A stretch of 64,000 nt of DNA, from positions 1 to 64,000 of the forward strand of contig DALZZF010000005.1 in the NCBI GenBank assembly GCA_031987605.1. The letters are read 5' to 3'. Positions 32,896 through 40,826 of this stretch are shown one piece after another. The position numbers and the translations under genes are program-made. The stretch's first letter is position 1. Every line of letters starts with the position of its first letter. The stretch is from JAFAGO01 sp031987605. GTDB lineage: Bacteria > Bacteroidota > Bacteroidia > Flavobacteriales > Weeksellaceae. A model generated the notes under the pieces. The model saw only the letters and a program-made list of their open reading frames with translations. It did not search any database and was not told the DNA's origin.

Positions 32896-34134
32896 TTATT
32901 GGATCACCATTTGTAAGGTTTTCTTCGAGATCTGCTCCAGAAGTACTTTTTTGTCTTTATAGAAACGGGCGATGTTTTCCATATTGGCATTTCGAATGGT
33001 AAACAAAGATACGTTTTTAATGATTTCGATATTAAATGTTTTGTTCAGTTCGTCTACCACGTTATCAATGTGGTTGTATTTGTCTTCAAGGCAAAGAGCA
33101 AGAGAAATGGCGGAATTCTGCATCAGTGAAATTTTGATGTTGTTTTTCGCCAGTTCGTTAAAAATCATGCTTAAATGCTCTTCCGCAATGAAAGAAAAAT
33201 CGCGTGTTGCAATTCGCATCAGGATCTGGTTTTCTTTCAGAATATACGATTCTTCCTGTTGGTTTTTGTCGGTTACGCTTACTTTTGTGCCCGGTTTTTC
33301 AGGTTCAACAAAAGATTTTACAAAGAAAGGAATATGCTTTTGTTTTAATGGCTGCAAGGTTTTCGGGTGAATGACACTTGCGCCGTAATAGGCCATTTCA
33401 ATGGCTTCCTCGTAAGAAATATTGGAAAGAAGATTTACATCTTCAAATTTCCGTGGATCACCGGTCATCACACCCGGAACGTCTTTCCAGATGGTCATGG
33501 ACTCCGCATTCAGGCAATATGCATAAATGGCGGCGGTATAATCGGAACCTTCCCGCCCTAATGTAACAGTAAAATTATTTTCGTCGGAACCAATGAATCC
33601 CTGCGTTACATAGCATACCTGCTGATTCAGGGTGGAAACATTTTCTTCAGTTTTTTTCCAGTTTACCACACCTTCGCGATAGGTGTTATCGGTTTTAATG
33701 TAATCCCGGGAATCCAGCCATTGATTGAAAAACTGGATTTCGTTCAGGTACTCGCTTAAGATTTTGGAAGAAATCATTTCACCGCTACTCACCACCTGAT
33801 CGTAAACGAAGTTATAATTCGGGGATTTATTTCTGCGTAGAAAAGATTCAATATCATCAAAAAACAAAGAAATTTCTGCAAAAACTGCATGATTTTCTTC
33901 AAAAAGTCCTTTTGCAATCTCAATGTGATTATTTTTTATGGTTGCAATTTCGGATTGGTAATCGTCCTTCTTAAAATAAAGTTCCACTACTTTTTCCAGT
34001 GCATTTGTGGTTTTCCCCATTGCGGAAACTACCAAAAGGCATTTTTCAAATCCCTGACTTTCAAGAACTAATGCTACGTTTTTTACACTTTCAGCATCTT
34101 TTACCGATGCTCCTCCGAATTTAAAGACTTTCAT
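32896..34134 (-). CDS. Aspartokinase
   Basis: A 412-residue monofunctional aspartate kinase, first step of the aspartate pathway (Lys, Thr, Met). The N-terminal KFGGASVKDAESVKN binds ATP and aspartate, and GREGSDYTAAIYAYCLNAESMTIWKDVPGVMTGDPR (split here: GREGSDYTAA, WKDVPGVMTGDP) is the kinase signature. The C-terminal third holds ACT domains (SFIAEEHLSMIFNELAKNNI) that usually give feedback control. The isoform is not assigned. The promoter box is at 34197-34204. Confidence 0.92.
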   Translation of the reverse strand: MKVFKFGGASVKDAESVKNVALVLESQGFEKCLLVVSAMGKTTNALEKVVELYFKKDDYQSEIATIKNNHIEIAKGLFEENHAVFAEISLFFDDIESFLRRNKSPNYNFVYDQVVSSGEMISSKILSEYLNEIQFFNQWLDSRDYIKTDNTYREGVVNWKKTEENVSTLNQQVCYVTQGFIGSDENNFTVTLGREGSDYTAAIYAYCLNAESMTIWKDVPGVMTGDPRKFEDVNLLSNISYEEAIEMAYYGASVIHPKTLQPLKQKHIPFFVKSFVEPEKPGTKVSVTDKNQQEESYILKENQILMRIATRDFSFIAEEHLSMIFNELAKNNIKISLMQNSAISLALCLEDKYNHIDNVVDELNKTFNIEIIKNVSLFTIRNANMENIARFYKDKKVLLEQISKKTLQMVIQ

Positions 34135-34196
34135 TTTATTTTATTGATTGGCGTGATTGTTTGAATAAATAATTTTGGTTTGTTTCAAATAACCGT

Positions 34197-34204
34197 CAAA
34201 AGTA
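34197..34204 (-). promoter_or_regulatory. -7 promoter box of the aspartokinase-olsF operon
   Basis: TACTTTTG on the minus strand, 62 bases before the ATG at 34134. Confidence 0.5.
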
Positions 34205-34310
34205 AAGATTTAGTTTGAAAAATAAAATATTGTGTATAAATGACATCTGTCATTTAAGTGATTATTTCAAATAATTTTCCGAAATTTGAGAAAATGCAAT
34301 CCCTTATCCT

Positions 34311-35324
34311 ATGTCCCAAGATCCACTACAAACTTTAGGAGAATTCATCATTGAAAAACAGGATGATTTCCTTTATTCAACCGGAGAATTATCCCGACTT
34401 ATCAGCGCCATACGCTTAGCTTCCAAAATGGTAAACCGGGAAGTTAACAAAGCCGGAATTGCCGATATTATCGGAAGAGCCGGAAATACTAATGTTCAGG
34501 GCGAAGACCAGCAAAAACTTGATGTTCTGGCCAATGAAATTTTTATTACCGCACTATCGCAGCGTGAAGTGGTTTGCGGAATAGCCTCCGAAGAAAGCGA
34601 TGATTTTATTGATATTCGCTGTGGCGAAAACGGACACCTCAGTAAATATGTGGTGCTGATTGATCCTTTGGATGGTTCTTCCAATATTGATGTGAATGTT
34701 TCGGTAGGAACTATTTTTTCCATTTACAGAAGAGTGACCGAACCCGGAAGTCCTGTGGAATTGCGGGATTTTTTACAGAAAGGAATTTATCAGGTTGCCG
34801 CAGGTTATGTGGTTTACGGATCCTCAACGATTATGGTGTATACCACCGGGAACGGAGTGAATGGTTTTACGCTTGATCCAAGTTTGGGGACTTATTATTT
34901 GTCTCATCGCAGTATGACTTTCCCGAAATCGGGGAAAATTTATTCCATTAATGAAGGAAACTATATTAAATTTCCGCAGGGCGTAAAAGATTACATCAAA
35001 TATTGCCAGTTGGAGGAAGATGACCGACCATATACATCGCGCTACATCGGCTCTTTGGTTTCAGATTTCCACCGGAATATGATTAAAGGCGGAATTTATA
35101 TGTATCCGTCAACATCACAATCGCCAAACGGAAAACTGCGTTTGCTGTATGAATGCAACCCTATGGCAATGCTGGCAGAACAAGCCGGCGGAAAATGCAG
35201 CGATGGTTTCCGGAGAATCCTCGAAATTGAGCCTGAAGAACTTCATCAGCGTGTTCCGTTTTTCTGCGGAAGTATTGAAATGGTAGAAAAAGCAGAAGAA
35301 TTTATGCACAACGCTGAGGTATAA
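34311..35324 (+). CDS. fbp: Fructose-1,6-bisphosphatase class 1
   Basis: A 337-residue enzyme of gluconeogenesis. Metal and substrate motifs include EESDDF, VVLIDPLDGSSNIDVNVSVGTIFSIY and KLRLLYECNPMA. It fits the class 1 (FBPase I) fold and usual length. Gluconeogenic need also fits the glyoxylate shunt encoded at 21274-24254, though the genes are far apart. No obvious TAnnTTTG box is seen near its start; transcription ends at the hairpin repeat at 35358. Confidence 0.96.
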   Translation: MSQDPLQTLGEFIIEKQDDFLYSTGELSRLISAIRLASKMVNREVNKAGIADIIGRAGNTNVQGEDQQKLDVLANEIFITALSQREVVCGIASEESDDFIDIRCGENGHLSKYVVLIDPLDGSSNIDVNVSVGTIFSIYRRVTEPGSPVELRDFLQKGIYQVAAGYVVYGSSTIMVYTTGNGVNGFTLDPSLGTYYLSHRSMTFPKSGKIYSINEGNYIKFPQGVKDYIKYCQLEEDDRPYTSRYIGSLVSDFHRNMIKGGIYMYPSTSQSPNGKLRLLYECNPMAMLAEQAGGKCSDGFRRILEIEPEELHQRVPFFCGSIEMVEKAEEFMHNAEV

Positions 35325-35357
35325 AACACCGAAAAATAGTAAATTTGTTAAAATTGT

Positions 35358-35391
35358 AAAACCTCATAGGTTTCAAAAACCTATGAGGTTT
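35358..35391. repeat. Dispersed hairpin AAACCTCATAGGTTT, copy 2
   Basis: Same inverted repeat as at 3436-3468, here between fbp and menC; the loop differs by one base. Confidence 0.85.
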
Positions 35392-35410
35392 CTTATTGAA
35401 AATTCTATTT

Positions 35411-36457
35411 ATGGAAGCCTGTTTTTTTCAGCATATTCTTAATTTTAAACGTCCGGGAGGAACTTCACGAGGAGTTCTGAAAACCAAAGAAACTTATATT
35501 TTAGAAATTTCTGAAAATGAAAAAAAGGGAATCGGCGAATGTGGTTTATTCCGTGGTCTGAGTTTCGATGATGTTCCTGAATATGAAGAAAAGCTGCAAT
35601 GGCTTTGTGAAAATATTAATGAAAAAACTTCTTTTTTAAAAGAAGAATTAAAATATTTTCCGTCCATTTGGTTTGGGTATGAACAGGCGGTTTTGAATCT
35701 GAAATACGGGAAAGATCTTTATTTTCCAAGTGAATTTACCGAAGGAAAAAAATCCATTGAAATCAATGGATTAATTTGGATGGGGGATGAAGGTTTTATG
35801 AAAGAGCAGATTCAGGAAAAATTGGATAAAGGATTTCACTGTATTAAACTGAAAATTGGAGTGAACTGGAATTCCGAACATGAAATTTTGAAAAATTTAA
35901 GGCGCCATTTTTCAAAAGAAAAACTGGAATTACGGGTAGATGCGAATGGTGGATTTTCCTTTGACGAGGCCAAAAGTGTTTTGCAGGAATTAGCAGACTT
36001 GGATATTCATTCCATTGAGCAACCTATAAAGTCGGAAGTTGGAAGCTGGAAGTTGGAAGTTGGAAGTTCAGAAGAAGAACGATGGTCAAAAATGGCGGAA
36101 TTATGTAGAATCACACCAACACCGATTGCTTTGGATGAAGAACTGATCGGAATTGTGGAAATTTCAGAAAAGAAAAAACTATTGGAAATCATTCAGCCCC
36201 AATATATTATTTTGAAACCCTCTTTGATTGGTGGGATTTCAGGTTCGGATGAATGGATTTCTTTAGCGGAAAACCTCGGAATCGGGTGGTGGATTACGTC
36301 TGCGCTCGAAAGCAATATCGGACTGAATGCCATTGCGCAATACACGTTCACCAAAAAGCCGAAAATTCCGCAGGGATTGGGAACCGGAGCACTTTTTACC
36401 AATAATTTTGATTCGCAGCTATATTTGGAGGGCGATAAACTTTGGCATCAACAATAA
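35411..36457 (+). CDS. menC: o-Succinylbenzoate synthase
   Basis: A 348-residue enolase-superfamily enzyme of menaquinone synthesis. Motifs: KRPGGTSRGVL, GLIWMGDEGFM, IKLKIG (catalytic lysine region), LRVDANGGF and EQPI, IALDEEL, and WWITSALESN. The ATG at 35411 is chosen (MEACFFQHILNFKRP). A foreign stretch, KSEVGSWKLEVGS, near residues 207-220 is encoded by a heptad repeat (36032-36072) between EQPI and the next strand. It keeps the frame and is probably a tolerated surface loop. Confidence 0.93.
   Translation: MEACFFQHILNFKRPGGTSRGVLKTKETYILEISENEKKGIGECGLFRGLSFDDVPEYEEKLQWLCENINEKTSFLKEELKYFPSIWFGYEQAVLNLKYGKDLYFPSEFTEGKKSIEINGLIWMGDEGFMKEQIQEKLDKGFHCIKLKIGVNWNSEHEILKNLRRHFSKEKLELRVDANGGFSFDEAKSVLQELADLDIHSIEQPIKSEVGSWKLEVGSSEEERWSKMAELCRITPTPIALDEELIGIVEISEKKKLLEIIQPQYIILKPSLIGGISGSDEWISLAENLGIGWWITSALESNIGLNAIAQYTFTKKPKIPQGLGTGALFTNNFDSQLYLEGDKLWHQQ
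36032..36072. repeat. In-frame GGAAGTT heptad repeat inside menC
   Basis: Heptads TTGGAAG, CTGGAAG, TTGGAAG, TTGGAAG (period 7, five to six units) are translated as EVGSWKLEVGS. Confidence 0.85.
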
Positions 36458-36534
36458 ATTTTATTTAGAGAAAAATTAATCTTCTGTTTATAATTTTCCT
36501 ATTATTTTTGTAGACTAAACCTACTGGAAATATA

Positions 36535-36542
36535 TATCTTTG
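36535..36542 (+). promoter_or_regulatory. -7 promoter box of the cysteine synthase gene
   Basis: TATCTTTG, 19 bases before the ATG at 36562. Confidence 0.65.
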
Positions 36543-36561
36543 CAGCCCTTTATTTATACTT

Positions 36562-37542
36562 ATGAAATACGCAGAAAATATCCTTGAAACCATCGGAAAT
36601 ACACCACTTGTAAAATTGAATAAAGTCTTGGGTGATGATTTTCCGGCTTTGGTTTTGGCAAAATTGGAAACCTTCAATCCCGGAAATTCCGTGAAGGACA
36701 GAATGGCCGTGAAAATGATTGAAGATGCCGAAAAAGATGGCCGCTTAAAACCGGGCGGAACCATTATTGAAGGAACTTCCGGAAATACAGGAATGGGCTT
36801 GGCTTTAGCCGCTATTGTGAAAGGATACAAATGTATTTTTGTCACCAATTCCAAACAGTCGAAAGAAAAATGCGATATTCTTCGTGCGGTTGGAGCAGAA
36901 GTGATTGTTTGCCCAACCGATGTTAAACCTACGGATCCGCGTTCCTATTATTCCACTGCAAAACGCTTAACGGAAGAAACCGAAAATGCTTGGTATGTAA
37001 ACCAGTATGATAATTTATCCAACCGGCAGGCGCATTACGAACAAACCGCTCCGGAAATATGGGAACAAACCGAAGGAAGGTTGACGCATTTTGTTGCCGG
37101 TGCCGGAACAGGAGGAACCGTTACAGGTTGCGGAACATTTTTTAAAGAGAAAAATCCCAACATCAAAATTATTGGGATCGATACCTATGGTTCCATATTA
37201 AAAGAATACAAAGATACCGGAGAAATTCATTACGATCACGCCTATTCCTATATTACAGAAGGTATTGGCGAAGATATTATTCCCGAGAATTATGATATGT
37301 CCGTCATCGATCATTTTGAAAAAGTAACGGATAAAGACGGAGCGATTTATGCCCGAAAACTGGCACTTGAAGAGGGGATTTTTTGTGGATATTCTGCCGG
37401 AAGTGCAATTTCTGCACTGGTACAAATGAAAGATCAGTTTACCAAAGATGATGTGATTGTGGTGTTGCTTCACGATCATGGTTCAAGATATGTTGCCAAA
37501 ATTTACAATGATGAATGGATGAAAGAAATGGGTTGGATATAA
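36562..37542 (+). CDS. Cysteine synthase (O-acetylserine sulfhydrylase) family
   Basis: A 326-residue PLP enzyme. The PLP lysine lies in NPGNSVKDRMAV, the substrate loop is EGTSGNTGMGLA, and the phosphate-binding loop is GAGTGGTVTGCG, followed by GYSAGSA. The product makes cysteine from O-acetylserine and sulfide. It is CysK/CysM-like; a cystathionine-synthase type enzyme is a smaller possibility. Single gene with promoter at 36535 and two hairpins after it. Confidence 0.93.
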   Translation: MKYAENILETIGNTPLVKLNKVLGDDFPALVLAKLETFNPGNSVKDRMAVKMIEDAEKDGRLKPGGTIIEGTSGNTGMGLALAAIVKGYKCIFVTNSKQSKEKCDILRAVGAEVIVCPTDVKPTDPRSYYSTAKRLTEETENAWYVNQYDNLSNRQAHYEQTAPEIWEQTEGRLTHFVAGAGTGGTVTGCGTFFKEKNPNIKIIGIDTYGSILKEYKDTGEIHYDHAYSYITEGIGEDIIPENYDMSVIDHFEKVTDKDGAIYARKLALEEGIFCGYSAGSAISALVQMKDQFTKDDVIVVLLHDHGSRYVAKIYNDEWMKEMGWI

Positions 37543-37577
37543 TTTGGCAGCAGGACTTTTATTTTAACAGGAAAATA

Positions 37578-37611
37578 AACCATCTCAGGAACGAGATGGA
37601 TTTTTGTTTTT
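37578..37611 (+). terminator. Terminator of the cysteine synthase gene
   Basis: Stem CCATCTC / GAGATGG followed by a T-rich run. Confidence 0.75.
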
Positions 37612-37644
37612 GTTCCGGATGCACAATTTCTTTCGGAAAACATT

Positions 37645-37683
37645 AAAAAAAAGTCCGTTTCTGTATTTTAAGAAACGGACTTT
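37645..37683. terminator. Second hairpin in the 37543-37965 gap
   Basis: Stem AAAGTCCGTTTCT / AGAAACGGACTTT, 13 bp, with A-rich left flank. Apart from this, the hairpin at 37578 and a small ACTACC/GGTAGT stem near 37914-37929, nothing else is seen in the gap. Confidence 0.6.
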
Positions 37684-37965
37684 GGGCTTTTGGTTATTAG
37701 TTTCTACCCTTCATTGTTTGTGTTTGTGGAATCGCAAATTTTTTCCGGTCATTATTTTTTTTGTTTTAAATTATTATCATTACATCTGTAATTTTATTTT
37801 TTTCAAACAATAAAAAGTCCTGAATTTTTTGCTTTTTTCTAAGCATTGCAAAAATGTGTATATTTTCATGAAAATGCCTAATTTTGTGAGGTTAGTCAAA
37901 GAGTAGTAATCATGACTACCCTAAGGTAGTGTGTAATAATTAATGAAAAACACTATCGTATTCAA

Positions 37966-39186
37966 ATGAAAATGAAGTTTTTATTTAAATTTTTCTTTTG
38001 CCTGTGCCTGATTCAAGTTTTCAGAGCGCAGACAATCAATCCGGAAAAATTTCAAGATGAAATCTACGAACTCAATAATAAAAGGCAATACGATAAGAGT
38101 ATTGCCCGGATTTATGAAGTGTTGTATGATCCCAAATCTTCTTATTACGACCGATACAATGCCTACCTGCAGAAAGCATTTACCTACAAAAGAATTTTCA
38201 ATTACACCGAAACATTTAACAATCTCAGTCTCGCATTAAAAGAAGGAATGCAAAGTGACCGGAAAAAAGAAGTGGAAGCCCGTGTTGCGATTGAGCGTTT
38301 CTTCATTATTTTCGATTTACAGAAAAATGAAGAAATGAGGAAAATGATTGAGAAAAACAAAAAACTCGATCTTTCTTTGATTGATGAACAAACCCGTGCT
38401 CTGTATATGTCCGCACTTGCAATTGTGGAAATTACAGATGGAAAATATGAAGAAGGAAACAAAAAAATAGATGAAGCAATTGCCACTTTTAGTAGGGTAA
38501 GCCCGAAAGATTTACCCAATATTTATGGTAAAAAAATGTTCCTTTACCGTAAACTGAACCAGCCTGAAAAAGTAGAAGAAGCGTTTAACAAAGCAATGTT
38601 CTATGCTAAGAAATACAAATCTGATCTCTATATAAAAAATCTCGCTGTTGATATGTGGGAGTTTTATACTTATCAGAACAATTTGGAAAAAGCCCGTTAT
38701 TACCGGAAAATTGCAGATGATTTAAAATATGATGACAACCTTATTCTGAACGTTCAAAGTATTGAACTTACGGATTTGGAAAAGAAAATCCAGTATGAAA
38801 AATATATCGCTGAAAAACAAGCAAAACAAAGAGAAAATATTATTATTCTGATTACCAGCATTATCGCTGTAATTGTATTTGTATTATTATTTAAAAGCCT
38901 TTTGGATAACAGGAAAAAAAGGCTTTTTGCCGAATCTGAAAACTCAAGAATACGCGAAGATCTGGAAAAAACACTTCAGGGAAATTCTGAAAATAACCGC
39001 AAAACCGAGATTAATTCAGCATTGCTTACCGATCGCCAGATGCAAATAGTGAATCTTGTAAAACAGGGGAAAACGAACAAAGAAATCGGTGCGGAATTAT
39101 TTATTTCTGAAAATACGGTAAAATATCACCTGAAAATTATTTATAATATTCTGGGAATCGGTACCCGAAACCAACTGAAAGAATAA
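37966..39186 (+). CDS. Membrane-anchored TPR regulator with LuxR-type HTH
   Basis: A 406-residue protein. A signal/anchor segment (FLFKFFFCLCLIQVFRAQ) is followed by TPR-like helices (about residues 25-270), one membrane helix (NIIILITSIIAVIVFVLLF, about 290-310), a short coiled segment and a C-terminal LuxR helix-turn-helix (LLTDRQMQIVNLVKQGKTNKEIGAELF). The layout puts a periplasmic TPR sensor across the membrane from a cytoplasmic DNA-binding domain. Targets are unknown. It stands alone, with no signalling partner nearby. Confidence 0.85.
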   Translation: MKMKFLFKFFFCLCLIQVFRAQTINPEKFQDEIYELNNKRQYDKSIARIYEVLYDPKSSYYDRYNAYLQKAFTYKRIFNYTETFNNLSLALKEGMQSDRKKEVEARVAIERFFIIFDLQKNEEMRKMIEKNKKLDLSLIDEQTRALYMSALAIVEITDGKYEEGNKKIDEAIATFSRVSPKDLPNIYGKKMFLYRKLNQPEKVEEAFNKAMFYAKKYKSDLYIKNLAVDMWEFYTYQNNLEKARYYRKIADDLKYDDNLILNVQSIELTDLEKKIQYEKYIAEKQAKQRENIIILITSIIAVIVFVLLFKSLLDNRKKRLFAESENSRIREDLEKTLQGNSENNRKTEINSALLTDRQMQIVNLVKQGKTNKEIGAELFISENTVKYHLKIIYNILGIGTRNQLKE

Positions 39187-39412
39187 TTTGGGGAAATGTA
39201 TTGAATTAATATGATAATTTCATTCCTTTCCTATATATGAAAAATCCATACAACGTTTGTCATTTTGCAGAAATCTAAATTCACTTTCTCGAAATGCTTT
39301 CCGCATGACAAAAGAGTTACCTGTTTTTATCAGATTGGATGAAAATGTGAAGGATAAAACGATGTGGAAAATGTTGGCAAAAACCCGGTAAATGTATTCC
39401 CAGTCGTTATTC

Positions 39413-40714
39413 TCAAAGAATTTCCGAAAGTTTTTTCGTTAGGTTTTTTCTTGAAAATGTTTCGATGTTTTCGGAACCGGAATCTAAAGTCCCGTTTTTC
39501 CAGGACGAAAACAATTGAGAAATATAGATTTTAAGCGCAGACTTTTCGTTATACTGAAAATGCTTTCCGGAATTGGTTTTTTCGAGGATTTTCTGTACAT
39601 CGGAATCTTTCGGACCGAAAGAAATAATCGTATTTCCGGTTGATAAATATTCAAAAATTTTACCGGGAATAATGCCTTTGGAAGTTTCATCCGGGAAATT
39701 GGTGAGCAGCAGAAGCGATGAGTGTTGCATTTCTTCCACCGATTCATCATGCGGAAGATAACCGGTGATGTTCAGATTGTTTTTTAAAGAGGAATTTTCG
39801 ATTTCATCTAAAATTTTATCGTCAACTCTTCCCACGAATTTCAGTTTAAAATCTTTTTTGAAATCAGGGTTCTCATCCATCAGTTCCGCTAAAACTTCCC
39901 ACAAAATTTCAGGATTCCGCAGCTGCTCTAAAACGCCGACATAACTTAGCGTAAATTTATCTGAAAGTTTAAAACTTCCAACTTCCAACTTCTGACTTCC
40001 AACTTCTTTATCAAACCCATTCGTAATACATACTGAATTTGCTCCGCTTTTCCGGAAATTTTCAGCATCGGTATAGCTTGTCGCCAATGTAATATCCGCA
40101 TTTTTAAAAACGGCTTCTTCTAAATCGTGATGCTTTTTATCGGAACTTTTCGTGAGTTTTAAATGTTTATAGTAGGAAATTTCCGTCCATGGATCCCGGA
40201 AATCGGCAATCCATTTCAGTTGTGGATTCAGCTTTTTCAATCCTAAACCGATGAGATGCAAAGAATGCGGAGGACCAGTTGTAACAATGGTTTCAATCTG
40301 ATTTTCCTGAAGATATTTTTTCAGAAATTCAACAGATGGTTTTACCCAGAATTTGCGTGCGTCGGGAATGAAAAAATTTCCGCGAACCCAAATTGAAAGT
40401 CTGGAAATCAGCGATTGGTTTTTGCCTACATCAAACTGTCCGGATTTGAATTTTTTATTGCTTTTACTGAATTTTTCTGCCAACTGATAGGGCTCCCAAA
40501 TTTTGGTTTTCACCATTTTCAGATTTTGGGGGATTTCATTCAAAAGTGTTTCATCAATAATCGGGTAGGATGGATTTTCCGGTGTATAAATAATCGGTTC
40601 CCAGCCAAAATTCGGAAGATATTTTGCAAATTTCAACCAACGTTGAACACCCGGACCTCCGGCTGGTGGCCAATAATAGGTGATGATGAGTATTTTTTTT
40701 GTTTTGGGTTTCAA
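39413..40714 (-). CDS. Glycosyltransferase, GT4/GT1-like
   Basis: A 433-residue retaining GT-B glycosyltransferase. The N-terminal YYWPPAGGPGVQRWLKFAKYL and the C-terminal domain with VGVLEQLRNPEILWEVL, KLKFVGRV and FPDETSKGIIPGKIFEYLSTGNTIISF fit the family (E of the ExxE-like region in KIFEYL). A short repeat, KEVGSQKLEVGSFKL near residue 240, sits between the two domains and is encoded by a heptad array (39972-40006). It sits just upstream of yfhO in the same direction, with a repeat between; glycan target unknown. Confidence 0.88.
   Translation of the reverse strand: MKPKTKKILIITYYWPPAGGPGVQRWLKFAKYLPNFGWEPIIYTPENPSYPIIDETLLNEIPQNLKMVKTKIWEPYQLAEKFSKSNKKFKSGQFDVGKNQSLISRLSIWVRGNFFIPDARKFWVKPSVEFLKKYLQENQIETIVTTGPPHSLHLIGLGLKKLNPQLKWIADFRDPWTEISYYKHLKLTKSSDKKHHDLEEAVFKNADITLATSYTDAENFRKSGANSVCITNGFDKEVGSQKLEVGSFKLSDKFTLSYVGVLEQLRNPEILWEVLAELMDENPDFKKDFKLKFVGRVDDKILDEIENSSLKNNLNITGYLPHDESVEEMQHSSLLLLTNFPDETSKGIIPGKIFEYLSTGNTIISFGPKDSDVQKILEKTNSGKHFQYNEKSALKIYISQLFSSWKNGTLDSGSENIETFSRKNLTKKLSEIL
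39972..40006. repeat. In-frame GGAAGTT heptad repeat inside the glycosyltransferase gene
   Basis: Five heptads (on the minus strand GAAGTTG, GAAGTCA, GAAGTTG and so on), translated as EVGSQKLEVGS. The same unit occurs in menC and before rlmB. Confidence 0.85.
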
Positions 40715-40737
40715 GGTTCAAGTTTTGCGGTTAGTTT

Positions 40738-40826
40738 GTCATTGCGAGTGGAACGCAGTGGAGCGAAGCAATCCGTTGAATGCAGAATGGATTGCTTCGT
40801 CATTCGTTTCTCATTCCTCGCAATGA
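40738..40826. repeat. Inverted repeat CATTGCGAG / CTCGCAATG
   Basis: Outer arms CATTGCGAG and CTCGCAATG and inner arms GAAGCAATCC / GGATTGCTTC form an imperfect hairpin of about 89 bp. It ends one base before the yfhO stop codon. A right-half copy occurs at 13469-13509. Confidence 0.8.
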
